Shown here: positions 1-8,968 of the stretch, piece by piece
How positions within the stretch are numbered: position 1 is the first letter of the stretch
Layout: every line of letters begins with the position of its first letter
Source of the DNA: Chara braunii
Lineage: Eukaryota; Streptophyta; Charophyceae; Charales; Characeae
Assembly: GCA_003427395.1 (NCBI GenBank)
Contig: BFEA01000618.1
Span: forward strand, 834,591-856,920
Direction of reading: 5' to 3'
Length of the DNA stretch: 22,330 nucleotides
Notes under the pieces: model-generated
The model's database searches: none
Told to the model about the DNA's origin: nothing
What the model saw: only the letters and a program-made list of their open reading frames with translations
Made by a program: the position numbers and the translations under genes

Positions 1-46
<46 letters not shown>
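1..46. repeat. (TC)23 microsatellite
   Basis: Uninterrupted TC dinucleotide run at the left edge of the window, so its true length is unknown. Confidence 0.98.
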
Positions 47-48
<2 letters not shown>

Positions 49-496
49 GTGCCAGGTACTAACCTGTGAAGATGGCGCTGTGCTGCAGGTACCTCAACGA
101 CGAGCTGGAGCTATGGCGCTGCAGGTAAGTCTCCCTGGCCTCCGCCCAGTCTCTATCCCTCTCCAGTGCTACTCTAGCTCCTAATAGCGCCCAGCGCTGA
201 AGACTACTGCTAACGCTACTACTGCTACTACTGCAGCGCTCCTCCAGAGTGCTGCTCCCGAATCCTGAAGACTACCTCCTGCCTCCTGAACTGCACGTGA
301 AGTGCCTGGGAAGTCCCTATGAACTACCTGCAGCCTGCAGGGCGGGCTAGTCTTATATAGTGCTGGCCCGTCCAGGAGGCTTCTCTTGCCAATGCCAAAA
401 CGTGCCAGACCCAGGCGTTGAAGCTCAAACAAAGGTTGTCTTGAAAACAGGCCCAAAATGGCCTGTGCTAAAACCCTGGTCTGGTGCCTAAGTTTC
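47..496 (-). other. Unassigned stretch, possible 3' LTR of gypsy-1
   Basis: No convincing coding region is seen in these 450 bases. Read on the minus strand there is a good TATA box (CTATATAAG, 352-360). The stretch lies downstream of the minus-strand gypsy-1 integrase and chromodomain, where a 3' LTR would be expected. A minus-strand LTR could end in ...GGCACA at about 48. There is no second LTR copy in the window to compare with, so the LTR reading is inference. The right part already shows degenerate pieces of the repeat that follows. Confidence 0.3.
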
Positions 497-760
497 AGGG
501 CAGGTCGATCTTATGAGGGCCTGAAAATGGCCCTCCGTTTCAGGCTGAAAAGACTCAGGGCCTGGAGGGTCCTGTTCTAGGCTGAAACGACACAGGGCCT
601 GTAGGCCCTTGTTTTCAGGCTTTCAGGCTGAAATGACACAGGGCCTGTAGGCCCTTGTTTTCAGGCTTTTAGGCTGAAAACGACACAGGGCCTGTAGGCC
701 CTTGTTTTCAGGCTTTTAGGCTGAAAACAACACAGGGCCTGAAAATGGCCCTCGTTTCAG
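497..760. repeat. 46-47 bp tandem repeat with palindromic core
   Basis: Clear units start at 579, 625, 671 and 718 (46, 46, 47 bp, then a truncated unit), each opening AGGCTGAAA. More degenerate units lie at 497-540 and 541-578. Full units hold the near-palindrome GGGCCTGTAGGCCC. The first and last units instead carry GGGCCTGAAAATGGCCC, also an inverted repeat. The central units are over 90% identical by eye, so the expansion is recent. Confidence 0.9.
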
Positions 761-775
761 GCGCAGTATGTAACA

Positions 776-1284
776 TCCTCCCTCTCCCCCTCCTCCTCCC
801 GCTCCTTTTCCCGCTCCTTCTCCCACTGTTCTCGCTCCTCCCGTTCCTCCTCCGCCAAACAACCGATGGACCGCCGTCGCATGCTCCTCCTTCCGCTCCT
901 TCTCCCGCTGCTCCCGCTCCTCCTCCCGCTCCTCCTCCTGCTTCTCCTCCCGCTGCCCCAGCTCCTCCTCCCGCTCCTCCTCTGCCAAACAACGTGACAA
1001 AGATCCTACCTGCCGGACGAGCCCCCCCGCTCCTCCTCCTCTTCCCGTTCCTCCTCCCACGCCTGCTACTGCCCCTTCTCCCACTGCTCCCGCTCCTCCT
1101 CCCGCTGACAAAGATCCCGCCATAGCCATCTCCTACAAAATACAAAAAGAAACAAGGCTCCCGCTCCTTCTCCCGCTCCTCCTCCCGCTCCTCCTCCCAC
1201 TTCTCCTCCCGCTCCCGCTCCTTCTCCGGCTGCTCCCGCTCCTCCTCTGCCAAACAACGTGACAAAGATCCTACCTGCCGGACG
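776..1284. repeat. Pyrimidine-rich minisatellite with a 39-bp duplicated block
   Basis: The stretch is made of CTCCTCCCGCTCCT-like variants and is almost pure pyrimidine on plus. A 39-bp block beginning TCTGCCAAACAACGTGACAA occurs at 981-1019 and again at 1246-1284, 265 bp apart. A shorter relative is near 1105-1121 (CTGACAAAGATCCCGCC), and CCAAACAACCGATGG near 855 is another. Long open frames on both strands (P/L-rich on plus, E/R/G-rich on minus) follow from the base bias and are not taken as genes. It lies where a gypsy-1 polypurine tract could have been, because the minus strand is purine-rich here. Confidence 0.85.
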
Positions 1285-1475
1285 TAGGCCCCGCTTGGCA
1301 CCTGCCAACGGACTGCCGTTGCACGGACTTCCCGCCGCCTGTCACAGCCGAGTTTTGGTTTGGCCTGCCCGGTGCTGCAAAATGCATCATAGACGGATAT
1401 TGCAAGGAGGGATTGGAAATACGTTGTAGTAGTGAGAGCTGCAGTGAGTTTTGGCTGCGCATCAAAAGTAATTTG

Positions 1476-1640
1476 TCGTTCATATGCTTTGACGACTCGG
1501 GGTGCACTTTGCAGCAATTCATTCTTTGAGATCCAGTACAAATCATCTAGCGGGTGGTACAAAAAGTGAACTTGATATTGCCTGTTGCGTCCCTTACAAG
1601 TATGACTCAATCTTGTTGATCTCATGACCACCATCGATAG
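1476..1640 (-). pseudogene. Chromodomain at the C terminus of gypsy-1 pol
   Basis: The minus-strand translation contains RQYQVHFLYHPLDDLYW followed by a conserved-looking helix, LLQSAPRVVKAYE. This fits the chromodomain pattern (Y-x-V-x-W/F... then W, then a C-terminal helix ending in YE). Such domains follow the integrase in chromoviruses and are thought to steer insertion to marked chromatin. A second minus frame just upstream (about 1600-1660) reads PRAIDGGHEINKIESYL, a plausible continuation, so a frameshift splits the module. The frame then stays open to 708 only because it runs into the purine-rich minisatellite. It is part of a dead element. Confidence 0.6.
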
Positions 1641-1675
1641 CACGAGGGATCATAGGCTCATGATAAGGAAAGGAA

Positions 1676-2887
1676 CTAAGAAGCACACGGAAATAGTTTG
1701 GACACGTGAAAGACCGGATATGTGCGCATATGAGGAGGCACGCCAATCACACATGAAGGAACAAATTCATAATCTCTCACTACTTTCAACACCTTCCAAG
1801 GGTCATAGTGGAGAGGAAGGAGTTTACGCGACACTCTCTTTGGAGAACTCATACATCTTGACCCAGACATAACTTCCCACTTTGAATGATGCAGGATGAC
1901 GCTTCTTATTAGCGTGTTTGATCATGGCCGCCCGACACTTGTTCATCACCGCAACAACAATTTTGAGCAAGCAGTCGTAAATGGCGTTGTAGTTTGGCTG
2001 GCCAGGTGTCATATGGGCGCCTGATTAGGGAACAAGAAAGATAGAGGATTGCAGATCTTTCATTCGTAATGTAACCGATTCGGTGTCATGTCGGTGGAAG
2101 AGTGGGTAGAGTTGTTGTACAACCCCTTCACAGTTGGCAATTCTACATCCCATGTGTTCTGATCGGGAATGATAAGAGCGCCGGGAAGTTGAGTAACAGT
2201 GTGATTGATCTCCTCAGCCAAGCCATTGGCTTCGAGATGACGACTAAATGTCATCTTTAGCTTGATATCGTAGATTTGAGAAGTGAAGTCCTTCCAATCT
2301 GTGCTAATGAACCGGGTATCCCGATCACTCACAAGAGTCTTCGAGGGTCCAAATTGCAGAATGCAATGCTTATTAAAGTCTTCGATTACAAGTTCATTTG
2401 GGGCATGAGGTGGCAGTGGAATCACGTTGAAGAATGAAAAAAAAAAGGTGAACGATCACCAACACTTATAACCATTCTTACTCTTCTTTCCCATATCCGT
2501 GAAATCAATGGAAATTGACTCTCCGAGACCATTGAGAATGGGAAGGGGATGTAGTAGCCCATAGGGCTTTTGCCTAGATGGCTTGATTTGTTCACAGACT
2601 TGACACTTAGCCACAAGCTTGTGGGCAACTCCTTTCATACCAGGGGAATCAAACTGTTGCAATAGACTTTCGTACGTTTTCTTGAAATCGAAGTGTCCAC
2701 TCCGGCCATGAGCCAAATCCAAGAAGTGAGTGCGGAGAGGCTCATGGTTGGGCACACAAACGGTCATGCTTCCCGTAACATTGGAAGAACAAACCCTCGC
2801 TCTCGTGGAAATCAGGTTGACTGTTGTGTTCAACCTTGAGTTGTTCAAGGATTTCACTAAGCTTCGGATCCTTGGCAGTTTGCCCAA
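1676..2887 (-). pseudogene. Gypsy-1 integrase (frameshifted)
   Basis: The integrase is spread over several minus-strand frames. 2456-2887 holds the N-terminal zinc module: H-x4-H in HGRSGH, then CQVC after 'AHKLVAK'. The first core aspartate follows in SIDFTDM near 2500. 2060-2425 holds the rest of the core, with the second aspartate in SDRDTRF (about 2311-2336) and the glutamate in GLAEEIN (about 2205-2225), so a D,D,E set is still readable. 1824-2012 and 1676-1870 hold the C-terminal domain (FKVGSYVWVKMYEFS; then PPHMRTYPVFHVSKLFP). One frame change lies at a run of ten A on plus (about 2437-2446), a likely slippage site. Integrase would insert element cDNA; this copy cannot make one protein. 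Confidence 0.88.
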
Positions 2888-4050
2888 CTAGTTCCTCCTT
2901 TAGTTTCTTCTGGAGGTTGTAGAAGCTCACGAGGCAAGTCATGTAGTCCGGGCGGCGAGACAATGCATCAACAATTTGATTGTAATAGCCTTTTTTCAGG
3001 CTTCAATTCAAAATCAAAAACATCAATCTCATGCATATAAGTGGAGGTAGCTACCTTTTGGTTGGGCATGCGTTTGCTGTAGTAATTGAGCGGATGCAAG
3101 CCATCACCATCATCTTGTTGCAGCACTCTGCCAATCCCATATTGGCTAGCATCCGTGGTAACTACAAATGTGAGTTTGGGATCGGCAATGTGGAGCACAC
3201 GATTACTCACCATAGCCTCTTTCAAGGCTTGAAAGCCAGTATCGCATGCGTCATCCCACATATAAGATACATTCTTGCTAGTAAGTTTCAACAATGGGCG
3301 CGCAATTATAGAGAATCGGGGAACAAACTTTCGTAAATATGACGCAAGACCAAGAAAAGAACACAGCTCACAGACGTTCAAGGATTGAGGTCACTTGGGA
3401 ATGACCTCAACTTTGGTTGTCGTGGGCCTGCAACAGACAACCGATGCCCAAGATAGATGACGCTCCTAAACTCAAATTTCTCTAAGTTGAGATAGAGTTG
3501 CATTTTTTTCAGGATGTTCAACACCTCCTCAAGGTGTTTCAGGTGTTCCTCCATCGATTTGTTGAATATCAAGATGTCATCCAGATAGACAACAACAAAT
3601 CAACCGATTTGTTCACGAAGTACCTTGTCCATGAGACATTGAAAGGTGGCTAGTGCATTCATGAGACCAAAGGGCATAACGGTAAATTTGTACAGCCCAT
3701 CACGAGTCTTGAATGCAGTTTTGTCCTTGTCCGCAGGATCGACTTCAATCTGGTGGTGTCCAAACCTGACATCTTGGAGAAGACCTTGCACCCACCTGCA
3801 GCATCAAGCAAGTCATCAATGCGTGGCAAAGGATAAACATTGTTTCTTGTGATTTGATTAAGTCCTCGGTAATCAATACATATCCGGAGTTTGCCTCCTT
3901 TCTTGGGAACAAACAAGACGAGTGCACCAAATTCATATTCGCTAGGCTTGATCCACCCCCTGTCAATCATGTTGTCAATTTGCCTCCGCAGTTCCTCCAA
4001 CTCGTTGGGGTCCATATGGTACACAACCCTTTGGAGGAATGTTGCCGTTG
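2742..4050 (-). pseudogene. Gypsy-1 reverse transcriptase and RNase H (degraded)
   Basis: The RT begins in the minus frame at 3659-4024 (LFVPKKGGKLRICIDYRGLN, then NNVYPLPRIDDLLDAAGG). It continues in another frame at 3600-3791 (FGHHQIEVDPADKDKTAFKT, then MPFGLMNALATFQ), and then 3378-3572. The catalytic YLDD box is present just before IFNKSMEEHL (about 3570), with an in-frame TGA a few codons upstream. 2968-3381 carries the connection and RNase H start (FLGLASYLRKFVPRFS; TTDASQYGIG with the first acidic residue). The sequence then jumps from STYMHEID to FDFELKPEK and VDALSRRPDYMT without the usual middle of RNase H, which suggests an internal deletion of roughly 50-60 residues. Not functional. 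Confidence 0.9.
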
Positions 4051-4189
4051 ATCAACTTGCTCTTGTGCTTGACTGAATGCAGGGGAACTCCTTGTGGTGT
4101 GCCAAACTTCCGGGAATCGGTTGAGAAGGCTTTAGATGTCGCTGGAATTTTTGGAGGCAGAGGATCCGAATCAGGTGCAGGTAAATGAT

Positions 4190-4768
4190 GTTGCTAATTA
4201 GCAGTTAAAATAATGGACCTTAAAGTATAAGCATTTGGCCTAGAAGTAGATGGAGAAGAAGTAGAAGTAGATATATTAGAAGTAAAACCAACATGCAAGG
4301 TAGTAGCAGTACTCGCCGCAAAAGTAGAAGGCGTATGGGTAGGGCGAACAAAGACTATGTACAATTGTTCGCCCTCCTTGCATCGGCGCCGCTTTTTCCA
4401 TAATTCCATCGCATTGAGAAAAGTCATTGGGGACTTGTGCCTCTCATCCAAGTGGACAGGAAACTCCTTCCCAAAAGCATCATGCACTATGAACAGTGAA
4501 TCCTTCTACACAGTTCTAGCACATTGGGACTGCAACCAGCGCAAGCCAAGAACTGCGTCGAATGGACACTTGTCGTGATGGTTTTGCCTTTGTCAAAGGT
4601 AGTGCGCACACCTTTGACTGCATGCGTGAAAGTGACAACCTCTTGGTTGCCCACTTGGGTCTAGCAAGGTTTTGTAATTCCACTTACTTCATTCCCAAGG
4701 CCACCTTGCGAACTTCGTGCGGAGAGAAAAAGTTAGCGGTGGATCTACAATCAAATACAAGAATTTCT
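4190..4768 (-). pseudogene. Gypsy-1 protease region
   Basis: The minus-strand translation gives ILVFDCRSTANFFSPHEV near 4710-4768, which resembles the beta-strand and active-site loop of a retropepsin-like protease but with DCRS instead of the usual D-S/T-G. FDAVLGLRWLQSQ near 4530-4565 matches the conserved C-terminal protease segment. The frame at 4194-4487 is the linker to RT. The module lies directly before RT in minus orientation, as expected. Its upstream neighbour, the gag-protease junction, has been displaced by LINE-1, which begins within about 10 bases of 4768. It is unlikely to be active. Confidence 0.65.
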
Positions 4769-4769
4769 C

Positions 4770-7700
4770 TCCCCAATGGACCGCTTTGTATCCCCCCAGC
4801 AGCGGGACAGATTGGAGATACCACTCACGAAAGACGAGGTATGGACAACACTCCAAATGAAGGAAGAAAAAACCCCCGGTATTGATGGTTTTCCCAAAGA
4901 GTTCTGGGAAGCCACATGGACAGACATGAGCATCAACCTGTGGGAGTATTATCAAGATGTATGGGAGGCTGGGGAAATGGGGGAGATTGTAGGAAAAGGG
5001 GTGTTGTCTCTCCTTTATAAAAAAGGGGATAAAATGAATATCAGAAACTACAGGCCTATAACTCTGCTCACTGTAGTTTACAAAATGCTTGCCAAAGCAC
5101 TGGCTAACCGGATGGCAACAGTCTTGGAAGAGGTCATACACGGCCCAAACAGGGTTCATGTCCAGCGGGAACATACAGGAAAACATCTTACTGGTAAATG
5201 ACGTGGTCCAACTGGCGTAACGGAATCGGGCAAACGCGGCCATCATATCATTTCATCGATTTCGAAAAAGCGTATGACCACGTGGATTGGAATTTTCTGG
5301 ACAAATGTCCGGAGAAAATGAACTTCGGGCCAACGTTTCGGCGCTGGGTTAAGATCCTTCACCGAAATGCTACTACCTGTGTCTAGGTCAATGGGTCAGT
5401 GGCACCGCCCTTTGAGCTCCAGCGATCAGTGCGGCAAGGGGACCCGATTGCCCCATACCTCTTCTTAGTGATAATGGAAGCATGATCAGCTAACCTGAGA
5501 CAAAACAAAGACCTTACGCGCATTAAGATATCCAATATTCCACAGGAAGCAATCCCTATTTGTTCCTTATTTGCAGACGATCTAACCATCATGATGGAAG
5601 CAACAGAATCCAACATGGAGGAGATCCAACGGCTCATGAACAAGTTCGGTCAGTTGTCCGACATGACGGTCAATTGGGGACAGAAAACAGTGGGTTGGTG
5701 GATCCACCATCAGGGGGGGAGGCCCCCGGAGAACCTGCGAATCACATGGCTCCCCCAGGATGATCCCGTGAGAGTTATGGGGGCACAAATCACTGCCAAA
5801 GGAAAGCCAACAACTAACGATGAATGGTTGGCTGGACCGGCGAAAGCCAAATTTGAAAAATGGAATAATAAACACACTTCGATTTTCGGGAGAGCATTGA
5901 CCATCAATAATGTAATCCTGGCCACACTCTGGTACAAGGCTATCCTATGGCCATGAGTAATGGGGGGCTCAAAGCACTTAAACAACAGCTGGCGGCCTTC
6001 CTCTGGAGAGGCGACAACAACACTCCTCACGCTATAAGCCGAGTTGCATGGGACTCGGTGATCCAACCCAAGAATAGAGGAGGAATGGGAATCGTGGACC
6101 CGACCATGCAATTCCACGCCCTCACAATCCGCTGGATCCAACACATTATTTTCTCACCTTCATCCCCATGGGTACCCTTAGCCCTGGCCCAACTCGCAAA
6201 CCTGGACTCGGAAACCCCGCCGGAGATTGACCCCCGGGTGTGGTTAGAGGATAGGTACTGGAGGGTGCCTAGGAAATATAGAAACGGAGACCCCGCGGAC
6301 AAGCACTGGGTGCGCCTTTTAAGTACCTGGAGGAGACTCCCCCCCCCCGACCGTCCAGTGCCAGAAAGGTGGGAAGAAATATTCCGGCAACCCCTCTTCG
6401 GCAGCCGACTAATAACAGACCCCGAAGGGCGGGTATGGTGTAGCTCGAACACGCCCTGGAAGGGCTGGGTAAAACACGGGGTACGGAGAGTTGGGGATTT
6501 ATGGGACCAGGAAACAAGGAGTTGGAAGAACACGGGACAGATGCGTGCTTGGCTGAGGTACTGCCATCTCACTGAGCAGGCACTAAACGAACTCATTGAT
6601 AGCTTCCCCCTCCACTGGTACACCACCCTCAGAAAAGGCCCCTGCATAAAGGAGGGAGATTGGGTGGGGCTGCCCGACCGTAGCATGGAAGTGGGGCGGG
6701 TGCATCTGACTAATCCATCTCACGTGTTAATAGAAGTCTTTTCCATTCAAAAGGATGATGGGCTACAATGGAATGAACAACCCTTCGTATGGAAGGAGAG
6801 AAAAGGGGTATATCGCATCAGGATCATTGAGGAAGGAGGCCACCAAAAAGTGCATCGCCCAATGAGCTCAATCGAGGACCTCCCCCTAGACCCCGATGAA
6901 TGGAAATGGACCCAAGGTACTAGGCCTGGAAAAGGGGGGGCCGTCACGCTATCACTATATAACCTGAAATCTAAATCCGCTTACCGTATGCTAAAACCCA
7001 AGAGGGGGATGCGAGAGCGCGTGGAAGACAGATGGTACCGCCATCTCAACATTGATCGCAGCCTGCTCAAGCCTATTCGATGGTTTGCACAGTACAGGTA
7101 CATACCTGCTAAGATCTCTGCCCTCCAATGGCAAATAGAACACAGATGTTTACCTACTAACGATTGGCTGATAGATCACACCCGGCTAGAGCAACAAGGG
7201 AAGGCACTGCCATGGTGTCGCAAATGCCTCCAGAGCTATCCTGGGAGGAGGCAGGCTGAAACTATTGAACATATCTTTTTGCAGTGCCCTGCGTCTGTAC
7301 TGCTGTGGAGAACCTGGGATAGGATCTGACGGCATATCGTTCCCGGTGCGGAATGGCCATGGGATTGGAGGGCTATACTCCTGGGATACTACCCACAAAT
7401 TCGGGAGAATGTCTTCGAAGAGAATATGTTCAGCCTGGGAAGAAGGAGTGTCCTATGGACCATATGGTGGAAGAGATGTATCCTCGGAGAAGTTATGGAA
7501 CAGATCAGGACATTATTCCAACACAAAATCGCGTCCCAATGGAAGGCTGTTAAAGACAAGCTTGGCCAAATGCACAACTGGGGGGACATAAACAAAGCCA
7601 TCTTTGGCTTTGGCAAGAAATGGCTGGGAAAGGAAAGGGAAGGATGGGTGGCCGAGGTAAAGTGGTCTAGGAGTGATCTACCGGAGAAGGGGCCATAGGA

Positions 7701-7836
7701 GGAACCCGGGTTAGAGATAGAAAGGGATTACCGGCTGGTCTTCCATGATTGGACCAATATGGACCCGGGTGAAGCATTAAGGGCAGCCCAGGACTTCGCA
7801 GACCCCTTCCCCCCCCCACCCACTTTCCTTAACTGA
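4770..7836 (+). pseudogene. LINE-1 ORF2 (reverse transcriptase, zf-RVT), broken
   Basis: The RT starts at about 4776 (LTKDEVWTTLQ, TPGIDGFPKEFW, NYRPITLL, KALANRM). The frame then changes near 5150 (NIQENILLVNDVVQLA) and again near 5215 into FIDFEKAYDHVDW, which carries the first catalytic aspartate. SVRQGDPIAPYLFLV follows, and the catalytic FADD is at 5570-5581. A further shift near 5950 leads to a long open stretch (5947-7326). Its end holds a zinc-binding zf-RVT module, CRKC...HIFLQCP. In-frame stops are TAG 5384, TGA about 5482, TGA 7327 and TAG 7696. Beyond these the frame stays protein-like to the TGA at 7834-7836, the probable original end. The ORF would encode target-primed reverse transcription but is now dead. 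Confidence 0.9.
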
Positions 7837-8519
7837 AATTTTGTTGCCTGCATAAGCCAAGGGACCCAACAGGAGACCGTTCCTCTCTTTTTCCGTTCAC
7901 TCTTAGGAATCTTTGACAGCCCTCCATTGTCTTGCTTCAGTCCCCCCCTCTATACTTCTCAAAAGACCACAGCTGAATGAGTAGAGGGGAGATGGGACGC
8001 TGGACCCGGTTTCCAGCACTTAGGCAGCACTTTCATCCAGGCACAGGGCAGCAAAGGTCTTCTTCAGTATTCCTCAGTATTCCTCTGTGCTTCTCCAAGT
8101 GATCCTGGCTGATTTTAGTTGATTGTACTACAGCCTGCCTTTGGCGCTTCAGCCTTTCAAACGTATGCTATTGTAAAGTACAATGGGAGTCCGGAGGTTA
8201 GCTGGTGGATGGCGGAGGCAAGGGGATGGAGGGAGAACCCACTGGTGCCCCCCGGTGGCCCCCCCCAATACCCGACCCTGCTGCAGGCTAGGTAGGGAAG
8301 AGCAGAATAGATATGGGACGCTGGACCCGGTTTCCAGCACTCTGGCGTCACTCTCATTATGGTACTGTGCAGCAAGATGTAATTATGGGACGCCGGACCC
8401 GGTTTCCAGCAGGTGACGCTCCCCACCAATAGATGAAGCAGCCCCGCTAGGCAAAGCCTCAATCTCGGTGGTTCTCTTACCACCACCAGGATAGAGGTCT
8501 TGCACAAAGGGCCTTAATT

Positions 8520-8520
<1 letters not shown>
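7837..8520 (+). other. LINE-1 3' UTR with three copies of a hairpin motif
   Basis: Non-coding stretch between the end of ORF2 and the A tail. A 26-bp motif starting TGGGACGCTGGACCCGG and ending TTTCCAGCA occurs at 7993-8018, 8314-8339 and 8386-8411. GCTGGA and TCCAGC within it can pair into a 6-bp stem with a 7-nt loop. The last about 135 bases (8386-8520) are closely matched by the end of LINE-2 (11213-11348), which shows they are the family 3' terminus. Sequence after motif copies 1 and 2 is also related (CAC, then GGCGTCACT-like, then GCAGCAA), so the region grew by internal duplication. C-rich runs near 8245-8275 are unexplained. Confidence 0.75.

Positions 8521-8563
<43 letters not shown>
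8521..8563 (+). repeat. Poly(A) tail of LINE-1 (43 A)
   Basis: Pure run of 43 A directly after the LINE 3' end, the expected product of target-primed reverse transcription. Its lack of interruptions suggests a recent insertion or slippage regrowth. Confidence 0.95.
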
Positions 8564-8566
<3 letters not shown>

Positions 8567-8968
8567 ACCGAGACACGGAGGTCGTGGTGGTTAATAAGAA
8601 GCTTGAAGAAAATCAACCGCACAGTCCCTTGAGCACGGCCTTGTTTCATCTCAGCCCAGTGTTGCAAGTGAGAGTGGAAGTTGATCTCCCTAGAGTCCTC
8701 CAAGGCTCGACATATAGGACCAGATCTGCAGCAGCCTTGTAATCAGTTGATGAAGGGGCATCAAGAGAAGGCTGTTGAACCAAATCAGATCCCGTAGAGG
8801 GATTACCACTTATCGGTTTAACCTTTCCCGAGGTATAGTGTGTTGATAACAGCTATATGTCCGTTCCTGGTTTCCCTGCAGCCTGAAACATTTATCGATT
8901 ATGTGCTGAGGTCATTGGCAATGCAGGCAAACATTTCTCTTGACCCTACTTTTCCATTCAGTTTCGCT
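8564..8968 (-). pseudogene. Gypsy-1 gag-to-protease linker remnant
   Basis: About 400 bases between the LINE-1 A tail and the end of the readable gag frame. On the minus strand 8564-8703 gives an open segment (REINFHSHLQHWAEMKQGRA, then LINHHDLRVSVD) that stops exactly at the LINE tail. It plausibly ran on into the protease segment now at 4768. Length (about 135 codons) and orientation fit a linker. No zinc knuckle was recognised. The rest (8704-8968) has no clear coding signal. Confidence 0.4.

Larger units (their letters stand above)
4770..8563 (+). mobile_element. LINE-1: 5'-truncated non-LTR retrotransposon inserted in gypsy-1
   Basis: A plus-strand LINE running from the RT domain through zf-RVT and a 3' UTR to a 43-nt A tail (8521-8563). 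No endonuclease domain or ORF1 is present, so it is 5'-truncated, which is usual for LINE copies. Minus-strand gypsy-1 sequence lies on both sides: protease up to about 4768 and the gag-to-protease linker and gag after 8563, with about 135 codons between gag and the insertion. A clean target-site duplication was not found; only AATCAA is shared near both edges (about 4749 and 8562), which could be chance. The left boundary is therefore good to about 15 bases. Confidence 0.85.

Noticed and set aside
84-130. Mini-exon look: ATGGCGCTGTGCTGCAGG... followed by CAG|GTAAGT
   Set aside because: A good donor sequence, but only about 15 codons, no acceptor partner or homology, and the same words are locally repeated (ATGGCGCTG twice).
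497-760. CRISPR-like spaced palindromic repeats
   Set aside because: Units are contiguous with no unique spacers, and the context is eukaryotic.
745-1125. Plus-strand proline/leucine-rich open frame
   Set aside because: It is produced by the pyrimidine-rich minisatellite; no domain, and no matching gene context.
4745-4760. AATCAA shared with the base after the LINE-1 A tail as a target-site duplication
   Set aside because: Only six bases match and the following bases differ; too short to separate from chance beside an A-rich tail.
4689-5246. 185-codon minus-strand open frame
   Set aside because: It overlaps clear plus-strand RT motifs of LINE-1 and has no recognisable content of its own.
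6027-6686. 219-codon minus-strand open frame
   Set aside because: It lies opposite the long LINE-1 ORF2 frame and is a shadow of it.
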